Shown here: piece by piece, positions 25,008-32,857 of the stretch | How the letters are laid out: each line of letters opens with the position of its first letter | Position numbering within the stretch: position 1 is the first letter of the stretch | DNA from: Planctomycetia bacterium | Lineage (GTDB): Bacteria > Planctomycetota > MHYJ01 > WSZJ01 | Direction of reading: 5' to 3' | Length of the DNA stretch: 40,704 nt | Assembly: GCA_020849035.1 (NCBI GenBank) | Contig: JADLHC010000148.1 | Coordinates: 1-40,704, forward strand | The notes under the pieces: generated by a model | What the model was told of the DNA's origin: nothing | Databases searched by the model: none | What the model saw: only the letters and a program-made list of their open reading frames with translations | Made by a program: the position numbers and the translations under genes

Positions 25008-26345
25008 ATGCTGCAGCGATTCCTGCGCAACTTCTTCCACCAGGGCGACGCCCGGCGCCTGAACGGATTCCGCATCGCCTTCTGCACGCTCCTCGCCGCG
25101 GCCCTGCTCTGGAAAGCTCCCGGGTCCGACCGCCTGTTCGTCTCCCCGATCTACAGCCCCATCCCCCTCTTCGAGCAGCTCGGAATCCCGCTGGTGTCGC
25201 TGCACGTCTTCCGGGTCCTGCGCGCGCTGCTTGTTTCGAGCCTGGTGCTGGCCGCGGCGGGAATCCTGGCGCGCCCCGCGCTCGCAGCCTCGGTCGTCCT
25301 CTACTTCCTCTACCTCGGAACGTACCTCGGCCTGACCAAGCAGCCCGGGACCAACTACGTCAACCACAGCGACAACATGGCGTTCTTCGTGCTCCTCGTC
25401 CTCGCAGCCGCGCCGAAAGTCGGCCTCCTCGGATTCGAAGGATGGTGGAGGCGCGGACGCCGGTGGGCGGCCACGGACGAAGAGGCCGCGTGCTCGGAGT
25501 GGGCCCTGCCCCTCATCGCAACGGCCCTCGGCGTCGTCTATTTCGGCTCCGCCTGGTGCAAGCTCGTCTCCAGCCCCCTCTGGGCCGACGGGACCACCCT
25601 CCAGGCGTACCTCGGCATGAAACACCTGACCGTGGACGCGGAGTGGGGCTTCCGGCTGGCCCAGCACTGGTGGCTTTGCCTGCTCGGCGGAATCGCAACG
25701 ATCGTCTTCGAACTCCTCTTCTGCACCGTCGTCTTCTTCCCCAGATTCTCCCGCATCTACGCCCTCGCCGGGCTCTGCTTTCACGGGAGCATCCTCGTGA
25801 CCATGAAGATCAATTTCTTCGCCACCCACGGGTTCACCTACCTCGTCTTCCTCTTCTGGCCCTCCCCCGCCCTCCTCAAGCCGCACGCCACCGGGACGGA
25901 ACCGCCCCCTCCCCCGCAGCTTCCGGGCCGCGCCCAGACCGGTTTCTCCCTCGGCCTCATCGCCTTCATGTTCGCCTGCGTCTTCCTCCGGATCGAATCC
26001 TGGCCCTTCTCCGACTTCCGGGTGTTCCAGGGCCGCAATCACCCGGATCTCGTGCGCGTCTTCCGGGTCGGCGGGCTCGACGCCGAGGGCCGGTTGTCCT
26101 GGCCGAAGCACAGTGAACTGCCGCGAAGCGAGACGACGCTGGACCGCCTGTTCACGCACCACGTCAGGCGAGGGAAGGCGGCGGATGCGGCGCAGCTGCT
26201 CGAGGAGGTCCGCGCCACGATGGCACCCGCCGCCCGGGAGCGATACCGGAAGATCGTGCTCGTGGTGCGCACCCTCGAGACGGCCCCCGACGGGTCCCTG
26301 CGCCCGGCCGACGAAGTGCTGCTGGCCATCCCCTCCGGCGAATGA
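25008..26345 (+). CDS. HTTM-domain membrane protein
   Basis: A 445-residue multi-pass membrane protein of the HTTM (horizontally transferred transmembrane) family, related to vitamin-K-dependent gamma-carboxylase. Landmarks are LNGFRIAFCTLLAAALLW near the N-terminus, NYVNHSDNMAFFVLLVL, FGSAWCKLVSSPLWADGTTLQAYL and FHGSILVTMKINFFATHGFTYL. The soluble C-terminal 110 residues have VFQGRNHPDLVRVFRV. Start ATG 25008 gives the usual amphipathic first helix (LQRFLRNFFHQGDARRLNGFR); a TTG at 24948 and an ATG at 24960 are in frame but add only a Pro/Ser-rich segment. Actual activity in bacteria is unknown for most members. The stop directly abuts the stop of the minus-strand operon. Confidence 0.82.
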   Translation: MLQRFLRNFFHQGDARRLNGFRIAFCTLLAAALLWKAPGSDRLFVSPIYSPIPLFEQLGIPLVSLHVFRVLRALLVSSLVLAAAGILARPALAASVVLYFLYLGTYLGLTKQPGTNYVNHSDNMAFFVLLVLAAAPKVGLLGFEGWWRRGRRWAATDEEAACSEWALPLIATALGVVYFGSAWCKLVSSPLWADGTTLQAYLGMKHLTVDAEWGFRLAQHWWLCLLGGIATIVFELLFCTVVFFPRFSRIYALAGLCFHGSILVTMKINFFATHGFTYLVFLFWPSPALLKPHATGTEPPPPPQLPGRAQTGFSLGLIAFMFACVFLRIESWPFSDFRVFQGRNHPDLVRVFRVGGLDAEGRLSWPKHSELPRSETTLDRLFTHHVRRGKAADAAQLLEEVRATMAPAARERYRKIVLVVRTLETAPDGSLRPADEVLLAIPSGE

Positions 26346-27206
26346 CTACGACGGGCGCGCCTGCGGATCCTGCACCTCCCGGGAAGTCCGGTCGATCATG
26401 TTCGCGATGGACGCCCGCCGGGCCTCGAACCGCGCCCTCCTCGTGATTGCCGCCAGCGGATTGCCGCTCGCAAGCCGGTAGACGTACCCGGCCTGCCGGC
26501 ACGCCCCCGCGAATCTCGACCGGGGACGCTCCTGCAGCGCGCGCCAGTACGGCGAATCGAAATGATTCCAGATCCCGGGCACCCCCAGCCGGATGAGCAT
26601 CTCCATCTTGGGACCCGCCCCGTACGGAATCGTCTCGTCGAACCTCTCCGGGCAGCGGCTCGAGAACAGGATCTGCGGCTCGGACGGCCCGCCGAACTCG
26701 TCGCGATGGACGCGCCCCGGCTGCAGCGCTTCGTCGTTGTGCAGAAGCCGCGTCATGGGCACTACGAACGCCGGACAGTCCGGATGCGCGGCGACGTCCG
26801 CACGGATCTGCTTCCACGCATGCTGCGTCATGAAGAGCTGGCCGTCGAACGGAAGGACGTAGTCCGCGATCGCCGAGCCCAGGTCGAGCGAGAGATTGCG
26901 CGTCGGGTTGTTGTTCGTGAGATAGGCGCGCCTCTGGTCGTCGTCGGCCAGCGCCCGGAACGCGCCCTCCTCGAACGGAACGATGCGCGGCTCGTAGCCC
27001 GCGCGGGAGAGCATCGTCCGGAGAAGCTCCAGCCGCGCGGGGTCGACGATGCGGTTGAGAATGAAGTGCCTGCTGCAGGATTCGAGCGGCGGCTCGTGGT
27101 CGAGGATGAACCGGAGATTGTCGACCGTCTGCGTCGGGCTGTGCAGCGGCGGCATGTCGTTGCCGAGCGTGCGGAAGAAGGCGAAGGTCGGTCCCGTCGC
27201 GCCCAT
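26346..27206 (-). CDS. Glycosyltransferase-like protein
   Basis: A 286-residue protein beginning FAFFRTLGNDMPPLHSPTQT, then ESCSRHFILNRIVDP, NNPTRNLSLDLGSA and YVLPFDGQLFMTQHAW. This combination (a start motif RTLGND, an N-R-N segment and an acidic FDG at the end of a strand) resembles GT-A-fold sugar transferases found in surface-polysaccharide clusters. The exact family I cannot name. ATG 27206 is 7 nt downstream of TAGAAT (27219-27214 on the minus strand), so it may have its own short-leader transcript as well as following the radical SAM gene by 10 bp. No membrane segment is visible. Confidence 0.65.
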   Translation of the reverse strand: MGATGPTFAFFRTLGNDMPPLHSPTQTVDNLRFILDHEPPLESCSRHFILNRIVDPARLELLRTMLSRAGYEPRIVPFEEGAFRALADDDQRRAYLTNNNPTRNLSLDLGSAIADYVLPFDGQLFMTQHAWKQIRADVAAHPDCPAFVVPMTRLLHNDEALQPGRVHRDEFGGPSEPQILFSSRCPERFDETIPYGAGPKMEMLIRLGVPGIWNHFDSPYWRALQERPRSRFAGACRQAGYVYRLASGNPLAAITRRARFEARRASIANMIDRTSREVQDPQARPS

Positions 27207-27216
27207 GGAGTCGATT

Positions 27217-28239
27217 CTAGCCTCCGCCTGCATGATCGGGCCGCTCGCCGTCTCTCGGCGGGGCCTTCTTCCGGTCCGGCCGCGCACCGGCCAGCCGGGT
27301 CGCCAGCTTCCCGATCGCCCTGTTGGGGAACTTCCTGGGCAGCGGCCCCCCGGCTCCCGCCCGCTTCTCCTCGAACGCGAGCAACTCGAAGTCGACGAGG
27401 TCCTCCGGCTTCCGGGAATCCGCCCCCGCCCGTCGCAGCTCCGACGCCGACATCTGCCGCTGCACCACCCCCTTGCCCACCGTACCGAGGCAGTACCGGC
27501 ACGACTCCAGAGGCGCCATGTCGGCGATGTAGCGCTCCAGCCGCGACTCCAGCTCCGGCTCATGGATCGCAACCCCGTCGCACTTCGACAGGTCGACGCC
27601 GGGCAGCCCGCGCACTTCCAGGTACGCCCCGGTAAAGGGCGGCCGCGAGCACTTGTAGTACCAGCCGTCCCGGAACACATGGGCGCGGAACACGTGGGCG
27701 ATGCCGCACGAATGGTAGATCCTGCGCACCAATTCCCTGTCCTCGTTCGGGCGATCCAGCTGCATGGTCCGGAACTCCTGCTTGTCGAGGAGCTTGAAGC
27801 GCACCGAGAACTCCCCGCACTTGCGCTTCGCAAACTCGACGTGCTCCGGTCCGGTCGGCGTGCCTTCGTACCGCGAGAAGTCGAGCCTGTCGATCAGGCG
27901 AAACAGCGAGTCCGGCTGCTCCCGGATCTCGGTCCCGTTCGTGACGAGAGTGATGTCCTGAGCGATCCCGGATGCGCGGACGAAACCGAGGAACTCCTCG
28001 AGCCTCGGGTGGAGCAGCGGTTCGCCGCCGCCGAACTTGAACGTCTCGCACCTCAGCACCGCGCCGAGAGCCTCGAGGTCCTTCCGGAACGTCCCGAAGT
28101 CCGCGAACTTGCGCGGCATCCACGGCGACAGGTGGCTGCACTCGAGACACCGCAGGTTGCAGTGCTCGACGAGGTTGAACTCGAGCCGTTTCGTGCGGAT
28201 CACGCGAAGACGGTAGCGGCGGCGGCGCCCGAACGCCAC
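27217..28239 (-). CDS. Radical SAM enzyme
   Basis: A 340-residue radical SAM protein. The cluster motif is C27-x3-C31-x2-C34 in EHCNLRCLECSH, followed by FKFGGGEPLLHP (the GGE motif) and ITLVTNGTE. The C-terminal part has further cysteines (HSCGIAH, YKCSRP, SKCDG, CRYCLG) that could hold an auxiliary iron-sulphur cluster, as in SPASM/twitch proteins. It lies between two glycosyltransferase-like genes on the same strand (gaps of 22 and 10 bp), so it probably modifies a sugar, glycan or related small molecule; this is inference. Start GTG 28239 is tentative: GTG 28203, ten residues before the conserved region, is equally possible. Confidence 0.85.
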   Translation of the reverse strand: MAFGRRRRYRLRVIRTKRLEFNLVEHCNLRCLECSHLSPWMPRKFADFGTFRKDLEALGAVLRCETFKFGGGEPLLHPRLEEFLGFVRASGIAQDITLVTNGTEIREQPDSLFRLIDRLDFSRYEGTPTGPEHVEFAKRKCGEFSVRFKLLDKQEFRTMQLDRPNEDRELVRRIYHSCGIAHVFRAHVFRDGWYYKCSRPPFTGAYLEVRGLPGVDLSKCDGVAIHEPELESRLERYIADMAPLESCRYCLGTVGKGVVQRQMSASELRRAGADSRKPEDLVDFELLAFEEKRAGAGGPLPRKFPNRAIGKLATRLAGARPDRKKAPPRDGERPDHAGGG

Positions 28240-28261
28240 CTGCGTTTTGGGTTCGAGGGCT

Positions 28262-28984
28262 TCACTGCGGGCCCTTCTCCATGCCCTTGTGGGGGTGAGT
28301 CACGGCGAAGCGCAGGTCGCCGTTGGGCACGGGGTTGCGCCAGTAGGAGGCGATTTCCGGATGCTGGAGGACGGGAAAGCCCGCGGCGTCGATCGCCCAC
28401 GACGCCAGGAAGTCGTCGTGTGTCTTCCCGCGCTCGAGGACATGGACGCAGTCCCGGTTGCGGCACCACCCGGAGCGCGCATCCCGCACGCATTTCTCCC
28501 AGGTCAGGACGCCCGCTGCGAGAGTGCCCTCCACCACCTCGCGTGTCGCGCCGATGCAGCCTCCCTGGATGTTGGGAGGGTGGCCGACCCGGTCCCCGTA
28601 CGCGACGGTGACGGTTTCGAGGGTGCCGAAGCCGCAGGGGATCCCGGGGAGCCAGCTGAAGCGGCGCCAGAGGCGCGTGTCGGGATCGATCTTGAAGGCG
28701 AAGCGTTCCGGGCCTTCGAGGGCGAGGCGAAGCCAGCGCTCGACAAAGAGATGGCAGGTTTCGAGCCGGTAGAGGTGCTCGCCGGGGAAGAGGTGTGCGC
28801 CGTATTCGCGGGCGACGGCCTGGTAGCGGCCGAGATTCTCCTCATCGCCGTCCGAGATGAGGACGATCCGCGATCCCGGATAGGCGGCGCGCAGCCGGCG
28901 GAGGGCCTCCTCCGGCCGCGTCCGGAACAGGTGCATGCACCAGGCAATGTCCCGATCCGGCGGATCGGGGACTCGAAAAGCCAT
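28262..28984 (-). CDS. Glycosyltransferase-like protein with DPD motif
   Basis: A 240-residue protein. The first third reads as the nucleotide-sugar half of a GT-A fold (IAWCMHLFRTRPEEAL, SRIVLISDGDEEN). F-A-F-K-I-D100-P-D102 fits a DxD metal-binding motif. Later GGCIGATREVV and the C-terminal HDDFLASWAIDAAG could supply acceptor contacts. Start ATG 28984 is 9 nt after TACCAT (28999-28994 on the minus strand). It is the first gene of the minus-strand trio. Donor and acceptor cannot be read from the sequence. The 222 bp to the next, divergent gene hold only promoter-like sequence. Confidence 0.7.
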   Translation of the reverse strand: MAFRVPDPPDRDIAWCMHLFRTRPEEALRRLRAAYPGSRIVLISDGDEENLGRYQAVAREYGAHLFPGEHLYRLETCHLFVERWLRLALEGPERFAFKIDPDTRLWRRFSWLPGIPCGFGTLETVTVAYGDRVGHPPNIQGGCIGATREVVEGTLAAGVLTWEKCVRDARSGWCRNRDCVHVLERGKTHDDFLASWAIDAAGFPVLQHPEIASYWRNPVPNGDLRFAVTHPHKGMEKGPQ

Positions 28985-29167
28985 GATGACCCCATGGTAG
29001 TCGCACGCCGCCGGCCGGGTCCGGACAATCCGGACCCTGCAGTCCCCGAGCCTCCCGGCCGCGCGCGCTCCGCCGCCTCCGGGAAGAGGCACTCGTCTCA
29101 CCAGCCCCAGCCGCGTGCCCCATTCGGAAGGACTCGGGGTACCGACCTCGAACCCGACACTCCCCCC

Positions 29168-29195
29168 TTGCCCCCGCCGCTTCCCGGCGTATACG
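29168..29195 (+). promoter_or_regulatory. Promoter of the ferredoxin-EF-P operon
   Basis: TTGCCC at 29168-29173, 16 bp, then TATACG at 29190-29195; the start ATG follows 11 nt later. This promoter probably serves both the ferredoxin and efp, which are 1 bp apart. Confidence 0.5.
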
Positions 29196-29206
29196 TCCCG
29201 CCCCCC

Positions 29207-29503
29207 ATGAACACGCAACCCGTCCCCTTCCGCCGCATCTTTCTCGCCTGCATCAACGAGCGCCCCGCGGGCGAGACCTCCTGCGGGCCGCGCGGAGGGG
29301 CGGACGTCGCGGCGGCGCTGAAGAAGGGCGTGAACGACCTGGGGCTCAAGGCGGAGGTTCGCGTCACGAAGACCCACTGCCTCGGCCTCTGCGCCATGGG
29401 ACCCAACGTCATCGTCTATCCTGAAGGCACGCTCCTGTCGGGCGTGACCCCGGCCGACGTGCCGGCGATCCTGGACACATTCGTGAAGGCGAAGGAGAAG
29501 TGA
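29207..29503 (+). CDS. Thioredoxin-like 2Fe-2S ferredoxin
   Basis: A 98-residue protein of the thioredoxin-fold 2Fe-2S ferredoxin family. Four cysteines fit the pattern: C15 in FLACINERP, C26 in TSCGPRGG, and C58-x3-C62 in THCLGLCAMGPNVIVYP. It should be a cytoplasmic electron carrier. ATG 29207 gives the normal N-terminus. It ends 1 bp before efp, so both are probably on one mRNA; no functional link between the two is known to me. Confidence 0.88.
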   Translation: MNTQPVPFRRIFLACINERPAGETSCGPRGGADVAAALKKGVNDLGLKAEVRVTKTHCLGLCAMGPNVIVYPEGTLLSGVTPADVPAILDTFVKAKEK

Positions 29504-29504
29504 C

Positions 29505-30074
29505 ATGGGCATGATCAACGTGACGGAGCTGCGCAAGGGGATGATCTTCCGCTGGGAAGGCGAGCTGTACCGCGTCGCCGAGACGCAGCACGTCACGCCC
29601 GGGAACTGGCGCGGGATGGTGCAGTGCAAGATGAAGAGCGTGAAGACCGGCTCGACGAAGCAGCAGCGGTTCGGGACGGGCGAGAAGGTGGAGCAGGTCG
29701 GCTCCGAGGCTCGCGAGATGGAGTACCTGTACGAGAGCGGCGGGAGCTACGTGTTCATGGACCAGAACACGTACGAGGAGCACAACGTGCCGGCGGAGAT
29801 GATGGAGGACTCGAAGGGGTTCCTGCTGCCGAACACGATGTGCCAGCTTCAGTACATCGACGGCGGGCTGGTGGGCGTGGACCTGCCGACGACGGTGAAC
29901 CTCCGGGTGACGGACACGGAGCCGGCGCTGAAGGGCGCGACGGTCACGAACCAGCAGAAGTCCGCGACGCTGGAGACGGGGGTGCAGATCAAGGTGCCGC
30001 CGTTCGTGGACAAGGGCGAGCTGATCAAGGTGGACACGCGGACGGGCGAGTACATGGAGCGGGTGAAGGAATAA
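29505..30074 (+). CDS. efp: Elongation factor P with Asn at the tip position
   Basis: A 189-residue EF-P with all three beta-barrel domains: KOW-like N-domain (NVTELRKGMIFRWEGELYRV), central OB domain (EYLYESGGSYVFMDQNTYEEHNVP) and C-terminal OB domain ending VDTRTGEYMERV. EF-P relieves ribosomes stalled on polyproline. The tip loop reads H-V-T-P-G-N34-W-R-G, where Escherichia coli has Lys34 (lysylated) and others have Arg (rhamnosylated). Loops of the kind TPGN(L/W)R occur in related lineages, so this is not damage. It implies an unmodified factor or a different chemistry. Start ATG 29505; an alternative ATG lies two codons on. Confidence 0.93.
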   Translation: MGMINVTELRKGMIFRWEGELYRVAETQHVTPGNWRGMVQCKMKSVKTGSTKQQRFGTGEKVEQVGSEAREMEYLYESGGSYVFMDQNTYEEHNVPAEMMEDSKGFLLPNTMCQLQYIDGGLVGVDLPTTVNLRVTDTEPALKGATVTNQQKSATLETGVQIKVPPFVDKGELIKVDTRTGEYMERVKE

Positions 30075-30136
30075 GGCGGGGGCGTACGGCGGGGGTGTGT
30101 CGGACTCGCAGCAGCAGCAGTGTTCAGCAAACGCAA

Positions 30137-30170
30137 ACGGCCACCGGATTCCCGGTGGCCGTCCTTGTTT
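30137..30170 (+). terminator. Intrinsic terminator of efp
   Basis: A perfect 11-bp stem, ACGGCCACCGG/CCGGTGGCCGT, with a 4-nt loop ATTC, followed by CCTTGTTT, 62 bp after the efp stop. Confidence 0.8.
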
Positions 30171-30251
30171 CCGGCGCAGACGATGCGTTCAGGCCATCCC
30201 CGCCCCCGCCTCACGCCCCGGCCGTACGCCCCCGCCCTTCGCCCCCGCCCT

Positions 30252-30503
30252 TCACTTCCCCGCCTTCTCCTGGCACGACGGGCACATGTGCCCCTCCCCG
30301 AGCTTGGCGCACTCGGGACAGCTCGAGTTCCACTTCTCCTTCTGGCACCCCTCGCAGAGCTGGTCGTGCAGGTCCTTCCCGCAGGTCCGGCACTCCGCCC
30401 GCGGACGGGAACTCGAGTTGTCCCCGATCGCCAGGGAAATGCACCCGGGAAGCGGCAGCGCAAGCGCAAGGATGACGACCCACTTCGAGAGAGTCCTGAC
30501 CAT
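30252..30503 (-). CDS. Cys-rich lipoprotein with zinc-ribbon-like CxxC pairs (short paralogue)
   Basis: An 83-residue lipoprotein. ATG 30503 gives a signal ending LPLPG-C21. The mature chain carries four CxxC pairs, C-R-T-C, C-E-G-C, C-P-E-C and C-P-S-C, separated by charged spacers (HDQLCEGCQKEKW; LGEGHMCPSCQEK). It is clearly related to the next gene. Proteins of this kind could bind zinc or another metal, or form redox disulphides, on the membrane. Function unknown. It lies 115 bp beyond the paralogue, which has its own terminator in between, so it probably has a separate promoter. Confidence 0.8.
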   Translation of the reverse strand: MVRTLSKWVVILALALPLPGCISLAIGDNSSSRPRAECRTCGKDLHDQLCEGCQKEKWNSSCPECAKLGEGHMCPSCQEKAGK

Positions 30504-30570
30504 GATGTCCTCCGCACGTCCCCCCTGTGACGCAGAGAGTCTAGCCTCCCGCGGAGCGATCGGGCCCAAC

Positions 30571-30602
30571 AAAAACGGCCGGCAGGGGTCGCCCGCCGGC
30601 CG
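30571..30602 (-). terminator. Intrinsic terminator of the longer Cys-rich lipoprotein
   Basis: On the minus strand an 8-bp perfect stem, CGGCCGGC/GCCGGCCG (30602-30595 with 30583-30576), with an 11-nt loop, followed by TTTTTGTT. It lies 17 bp after the stop of the 30619-30948 gene. Confidence 0.8.
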
Positions 30603-30618
30603 CTTCAGTCGCCTCCGG

Positions 30619-30948
30619 CTACTTCCCGCTTCCTTCCTTGCACTTGTCGCACTTCTGGCCGCCCGCCATCTTCTTGCAGTCGGCGCAGCCTCCGGCCTTG
30701 TCGCACTCCTCGCGCATTTTCTTCTGGCAGGCCGCGCAGATGTGGCCTTCGCCGGCCTTCTTGCACTCCTCGCACTTCTTGGAGCACTCCGCCCACATGG
30801 CCTTCTGGCAGTCGGCGCACAGCTTGCCGGCGCCCGCCTTCTGGCAGGCGTCGCAGGACTTCTGCTCCTGCTTCTCTTCGCTCGAACAGCCGGTGAGCAC
30901 GATGCCGCCGAAGAGGACGGCGCAACAGATCACGAGGACTCTCAGCAT
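30619..30948 (-). CDS. Cys-rich lipoprotein with repeated CxxC pairs (long paralogue)
   Basis: A 109-residue lipoprotein with signal ending VLTG-C21. About six CxxC units follow: C-D-A-C, C-A-D-C, C-E-E-C, C-A-A-C, C-A-D-C and C-D-K-C, with Lys/Gln-rich spacers and a recurring GEGH-(I/M)-C motif shared with its neighbour. Fourteen or more cysteines in 88 mature residues make metal or disulphide chemistry likely. Start ATG 30948 is preferred over TTG 30957 because it leaves a normal short n-region. The residual n-region cysteines (VICC) are unusual in a signal peptide. Confidence 0.8.
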   Translation of the reverse strand: MLRVLVICCAVLFGGIVLTGCSSEEKQEQKSCDACQKAGAGKLCADCQKAMWAECSKKCEECKKAGEGHICAACQKKMREECDKAGGCADCKKMAGGQKCDKCKEGSGK

Positions 30949-31034
30949 TTTCCGCAACCCCTAGAGAATTGTTGGCCCGCTGCGGGCGGGCCGATCCGGC
31001 GGCCGTGGGAACCGCAATCCGGAACCGGGAGAGG

Positions 31035-31085
31035 CACCGGGGAGTGCAACGGTCCTGCGGGACCCGGCATTCCCCGGTGTGTTTT
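31035..31085 (+). other. Large two-part hairpin between divergent genes
   Basis: CACCGGGGAGTGC (31035-31047) pairs with GCATTCCCCGGTG (31067-31079), 13 bp with one G:U. Inside it GGTCC/GGACC closes a TGCG tetraloop. TGTTTT follows at 31080. Read on the plus strand this is a good terminator shape, but no plus-strand gene precedes it. It may end a small RNA or an antisense transcript, or be a structured leader on the other strand. The 300-bp gap (30949-31266) holds nothing else except the kinase promoter. Confidence 0.6.
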
Positions 31086-31228
31086 CACGTTATCGGCCCG
31101 GAGGCTGGAGGACTGTAATCGAAACGGCCCCGAACCCCGCGCCAAAGTGAAGATCCGATAAGGTACGCGCGGCGGCCTCCACTGGATTTCCGGCCCCGGG
31201 AATGGTCACGGCGCCACCCCCCGCCGAG

Positions 31229-31258
31229 TTAGCGTCACTCGGGTCCCGGTGCTATCCT
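31229..31258 (+). promoter_or_regulatory. Promoter of the second kinase gene
   Basis: TTAGCG at 31229-31234, 18-bp spacer, TATCCT at 31253-31258. GTG 31267 is 8 nt further on, which favours it over GTG 31249, the latter lying before the -10 box. Confidence 0.5.
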
Positions 31259-31266
31259 CCGGTACT

Positions 31267-32805
31267 GTGAAGGACTCTGAAGCCCTTCCCCGCGGGATTC
31301 ACGTCCACGAGCGCTTCCGACTCGGCGCGCTTCGGGCACGCGGCGGCATGGCCACGATCTACGAAGGGACGGAGATCCCGACCGAGCGGCACGTTGCGAT
31401 CAAGTTCCTGCGGAGCGACCTCGCCCGGAATCCCGAGATGGTGCAGATGTTCAAGGCGGAGGCGGAGATCGTGACGAAGCTGGACCACCCGAACCTGATC
31501 CGCGGGCTGGCGTCCGGCGTGCACGGCGGGTCGCACTACATCGTGATGGAGTTCGTGTCGGGGCCGACGCTGCGCGAGCGGCTGAAGTGGGGGCTGCCGG
31601 AGAAGGAGGAGGCGCTGTCGATCCTCAGGCAGGCGGCCGCGGCGCTGGACCATGCGCACAGCCGCGGCGTGATCCACCGCGACATCAAGCCGGACAACTT
31701 CATCATCGAGAAGTCGGTGGTGCGGCTCGGGGACTTCGGCATCGCGCAGATCACGCGACGCGAGTCGGCGACGAAGGACAGCTCGGCGCTGGGCGGCACC
31801 CCGATCTACTCGGCGCCGGAGCAGTTCCGGGAGTTCGCGGAGATCGACCCCCGGGTGGACGTCTACTCGCTGGGCATCGTCGCTTACGAGATGTTCACCG
31901 GGCAGACGCCCTTCACAGGCTACAAACCCGCGAGCACGATCTCCCACCGGGTGCCGAAGGCTGCGGACGCGGTGCTGGAGAAGTCGTTCCACGAGGACCC
32001 GGACGAGAGGTATCCGACGGCGGGGGCGTTCGTCTCGGCGCTGGAAGCGGTTTTCGCGGGATTCGGCGTGGACTCGACGGGGGAGCCGCTGCTCGACCTG
32101 GAGGAGCCCGCGGAGGCGAAGAAGCCCGCGGCTCCGCGGCAGGCGCCGGCCCCCGCGGCGGAGTCTGTCCCGGGCACGCCGCGCCCGGCCGAGGCGGAGG
32201 CGCAGGGGTTGACGGCCACTCCGTGGGTGGTGCTGGCGGTGGCGGTCGTCGTCGTCAGCCTGCTTGTCGCGAAGATCCTCGGCATCTGGCCCTTCAAGCC
32301 CGCGCTGGGGGCCGCTCCGCGCCGGCCGGTGAGGGTCGCGGCGACGGAGCCCCGCGCGCCGTTCGACGTGCTTCCTCCCTGCATCCTGGGCGCGTTCCCG
32401 TGCGCCGACGCGCGCCCGCCGGCGCCTGCGGGGATCCTCGAGGACCGGGTGGCGGTGGACCTGGGCGCGGGCGAGGGTGGCTCGGGGCTTCACGTCGCCC
32501 GGGTGAGGGTCGAGTCGCGGGTCCAGTCGTCGACGGAGAATCCGTGGCAGGACGCGGTCTATGCTTTCGCGGCGGGCGAGGCGTTCGGCCCGCCCGTCGT
32601 GTTCGACGCGGCCCACCCGGACGGCAGCCCGCGCGTGGCCGGCACCCGCATCGAGTTCGCCGACGGCTCCCCCTCCTTCGTCCATATCGAGCTCCAGAAC
32701 CCCGACGCCGTCGTCGAGTTCAACCTCCACGCGGGCACGGCCACCCTGGCCAGGCGGGATCGGCCCGCGCAGAGCGGGTCGTGCGAGTACCGGGCCCCCC
32801 GATGA
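31267..32805 (+). CDS. Membrane Ser/Thr protein kinase with extracytoplasmic beta domain
   Basis: A 512-residue Hanks-type kinase. Kinase domain about 15-265: glycine-rich loop ARGGMATIY, lysine K46, H137-R-D139-I-K-P-D-N, D156-F-G158 and APE at 183-185, all intact. A Pro/Ala/Glu-rich linker (about 278-312) leads to one membrane helix (about 318-338). About 165 exported residues follow, apparently beta-rich (RVAVDLGAGEGG, VVEFNLHAGTATLARR), with no TPRs or PASTA units. The glycine loop is A-R-G-G-M-A, as in PknB-like kinases. GTG 31267 is chosen from the promoter position. Ligand unknown. mqnD-like follows after 52 bp with its own promoter. Confidence 0.9.
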   Translation: MKDSEALPRGIHVHERFRLGALRARGGMATIYEGTEIPTERHVAIKFLRSDLARNPEMVQMFKAEAEIVTKLDHPNLIRGLASGVHGGSHYIVMEFVSGPTLRERLKWGLPEKEEALSILRQAAAALDHAHSRGVIHRDIKPDNFIIEKSVVRLGDFGIAQITRRESATKDSSALGGTPIYSAPEQFREFAEIDPRVDVYSLGIVAYEMFTGQTPFTGYKPASTISHRVPKAADAVLEKSFHEDPDERYPTAGAFVSALEAVFAGFGVDSTGEPLLDLEEPAEAKKPAAPRQAPAPAAESVPGTPRPAEAEAQGLTATPWVVLAVAVVVVSLLVAKILGIWPFKPALGAAPRRPVRVAATEPRAPFDVLPPCILGAFPCADARPPAPAGILEDRVAVDLGAGEGGSGLHVARVRVESRVQSSTENPWQDAVYAFAAGEAFGPPVVFDAAHPDGSPRVAGTRIEFADGSPSFVHIELQNPDAVVEFNLHAGTATLARRDRPAQSGSCEYRAPR

Positions 32806-32817
32806 CGCCCGGTGCGG

Positions 32818-32846
32818 TTGACCCCGACCCGGCGCGCCCGTAACAT
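32818..32846 (+). promoter_or_regulatory. Sigma70-type promoter of the MqnD-like-FHA operon
   Basis: TTGACC at 32818-32823, a 17-bp spacer, TAACAT at 32841-32846. It is the best promoter match in the window. The ATG at 32858 is 11 nt on, implying a leader of only a few bases. Confidence 0.7.
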
Positions 32847-32857
32847 CCCGGGCTCGC

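Noticed and set aside
30105..30121. Short GCAGCAGCAGCAG run as a functional repeat
   Set aside because: Only four triplets between a stop codon and a terminator; likely chance.
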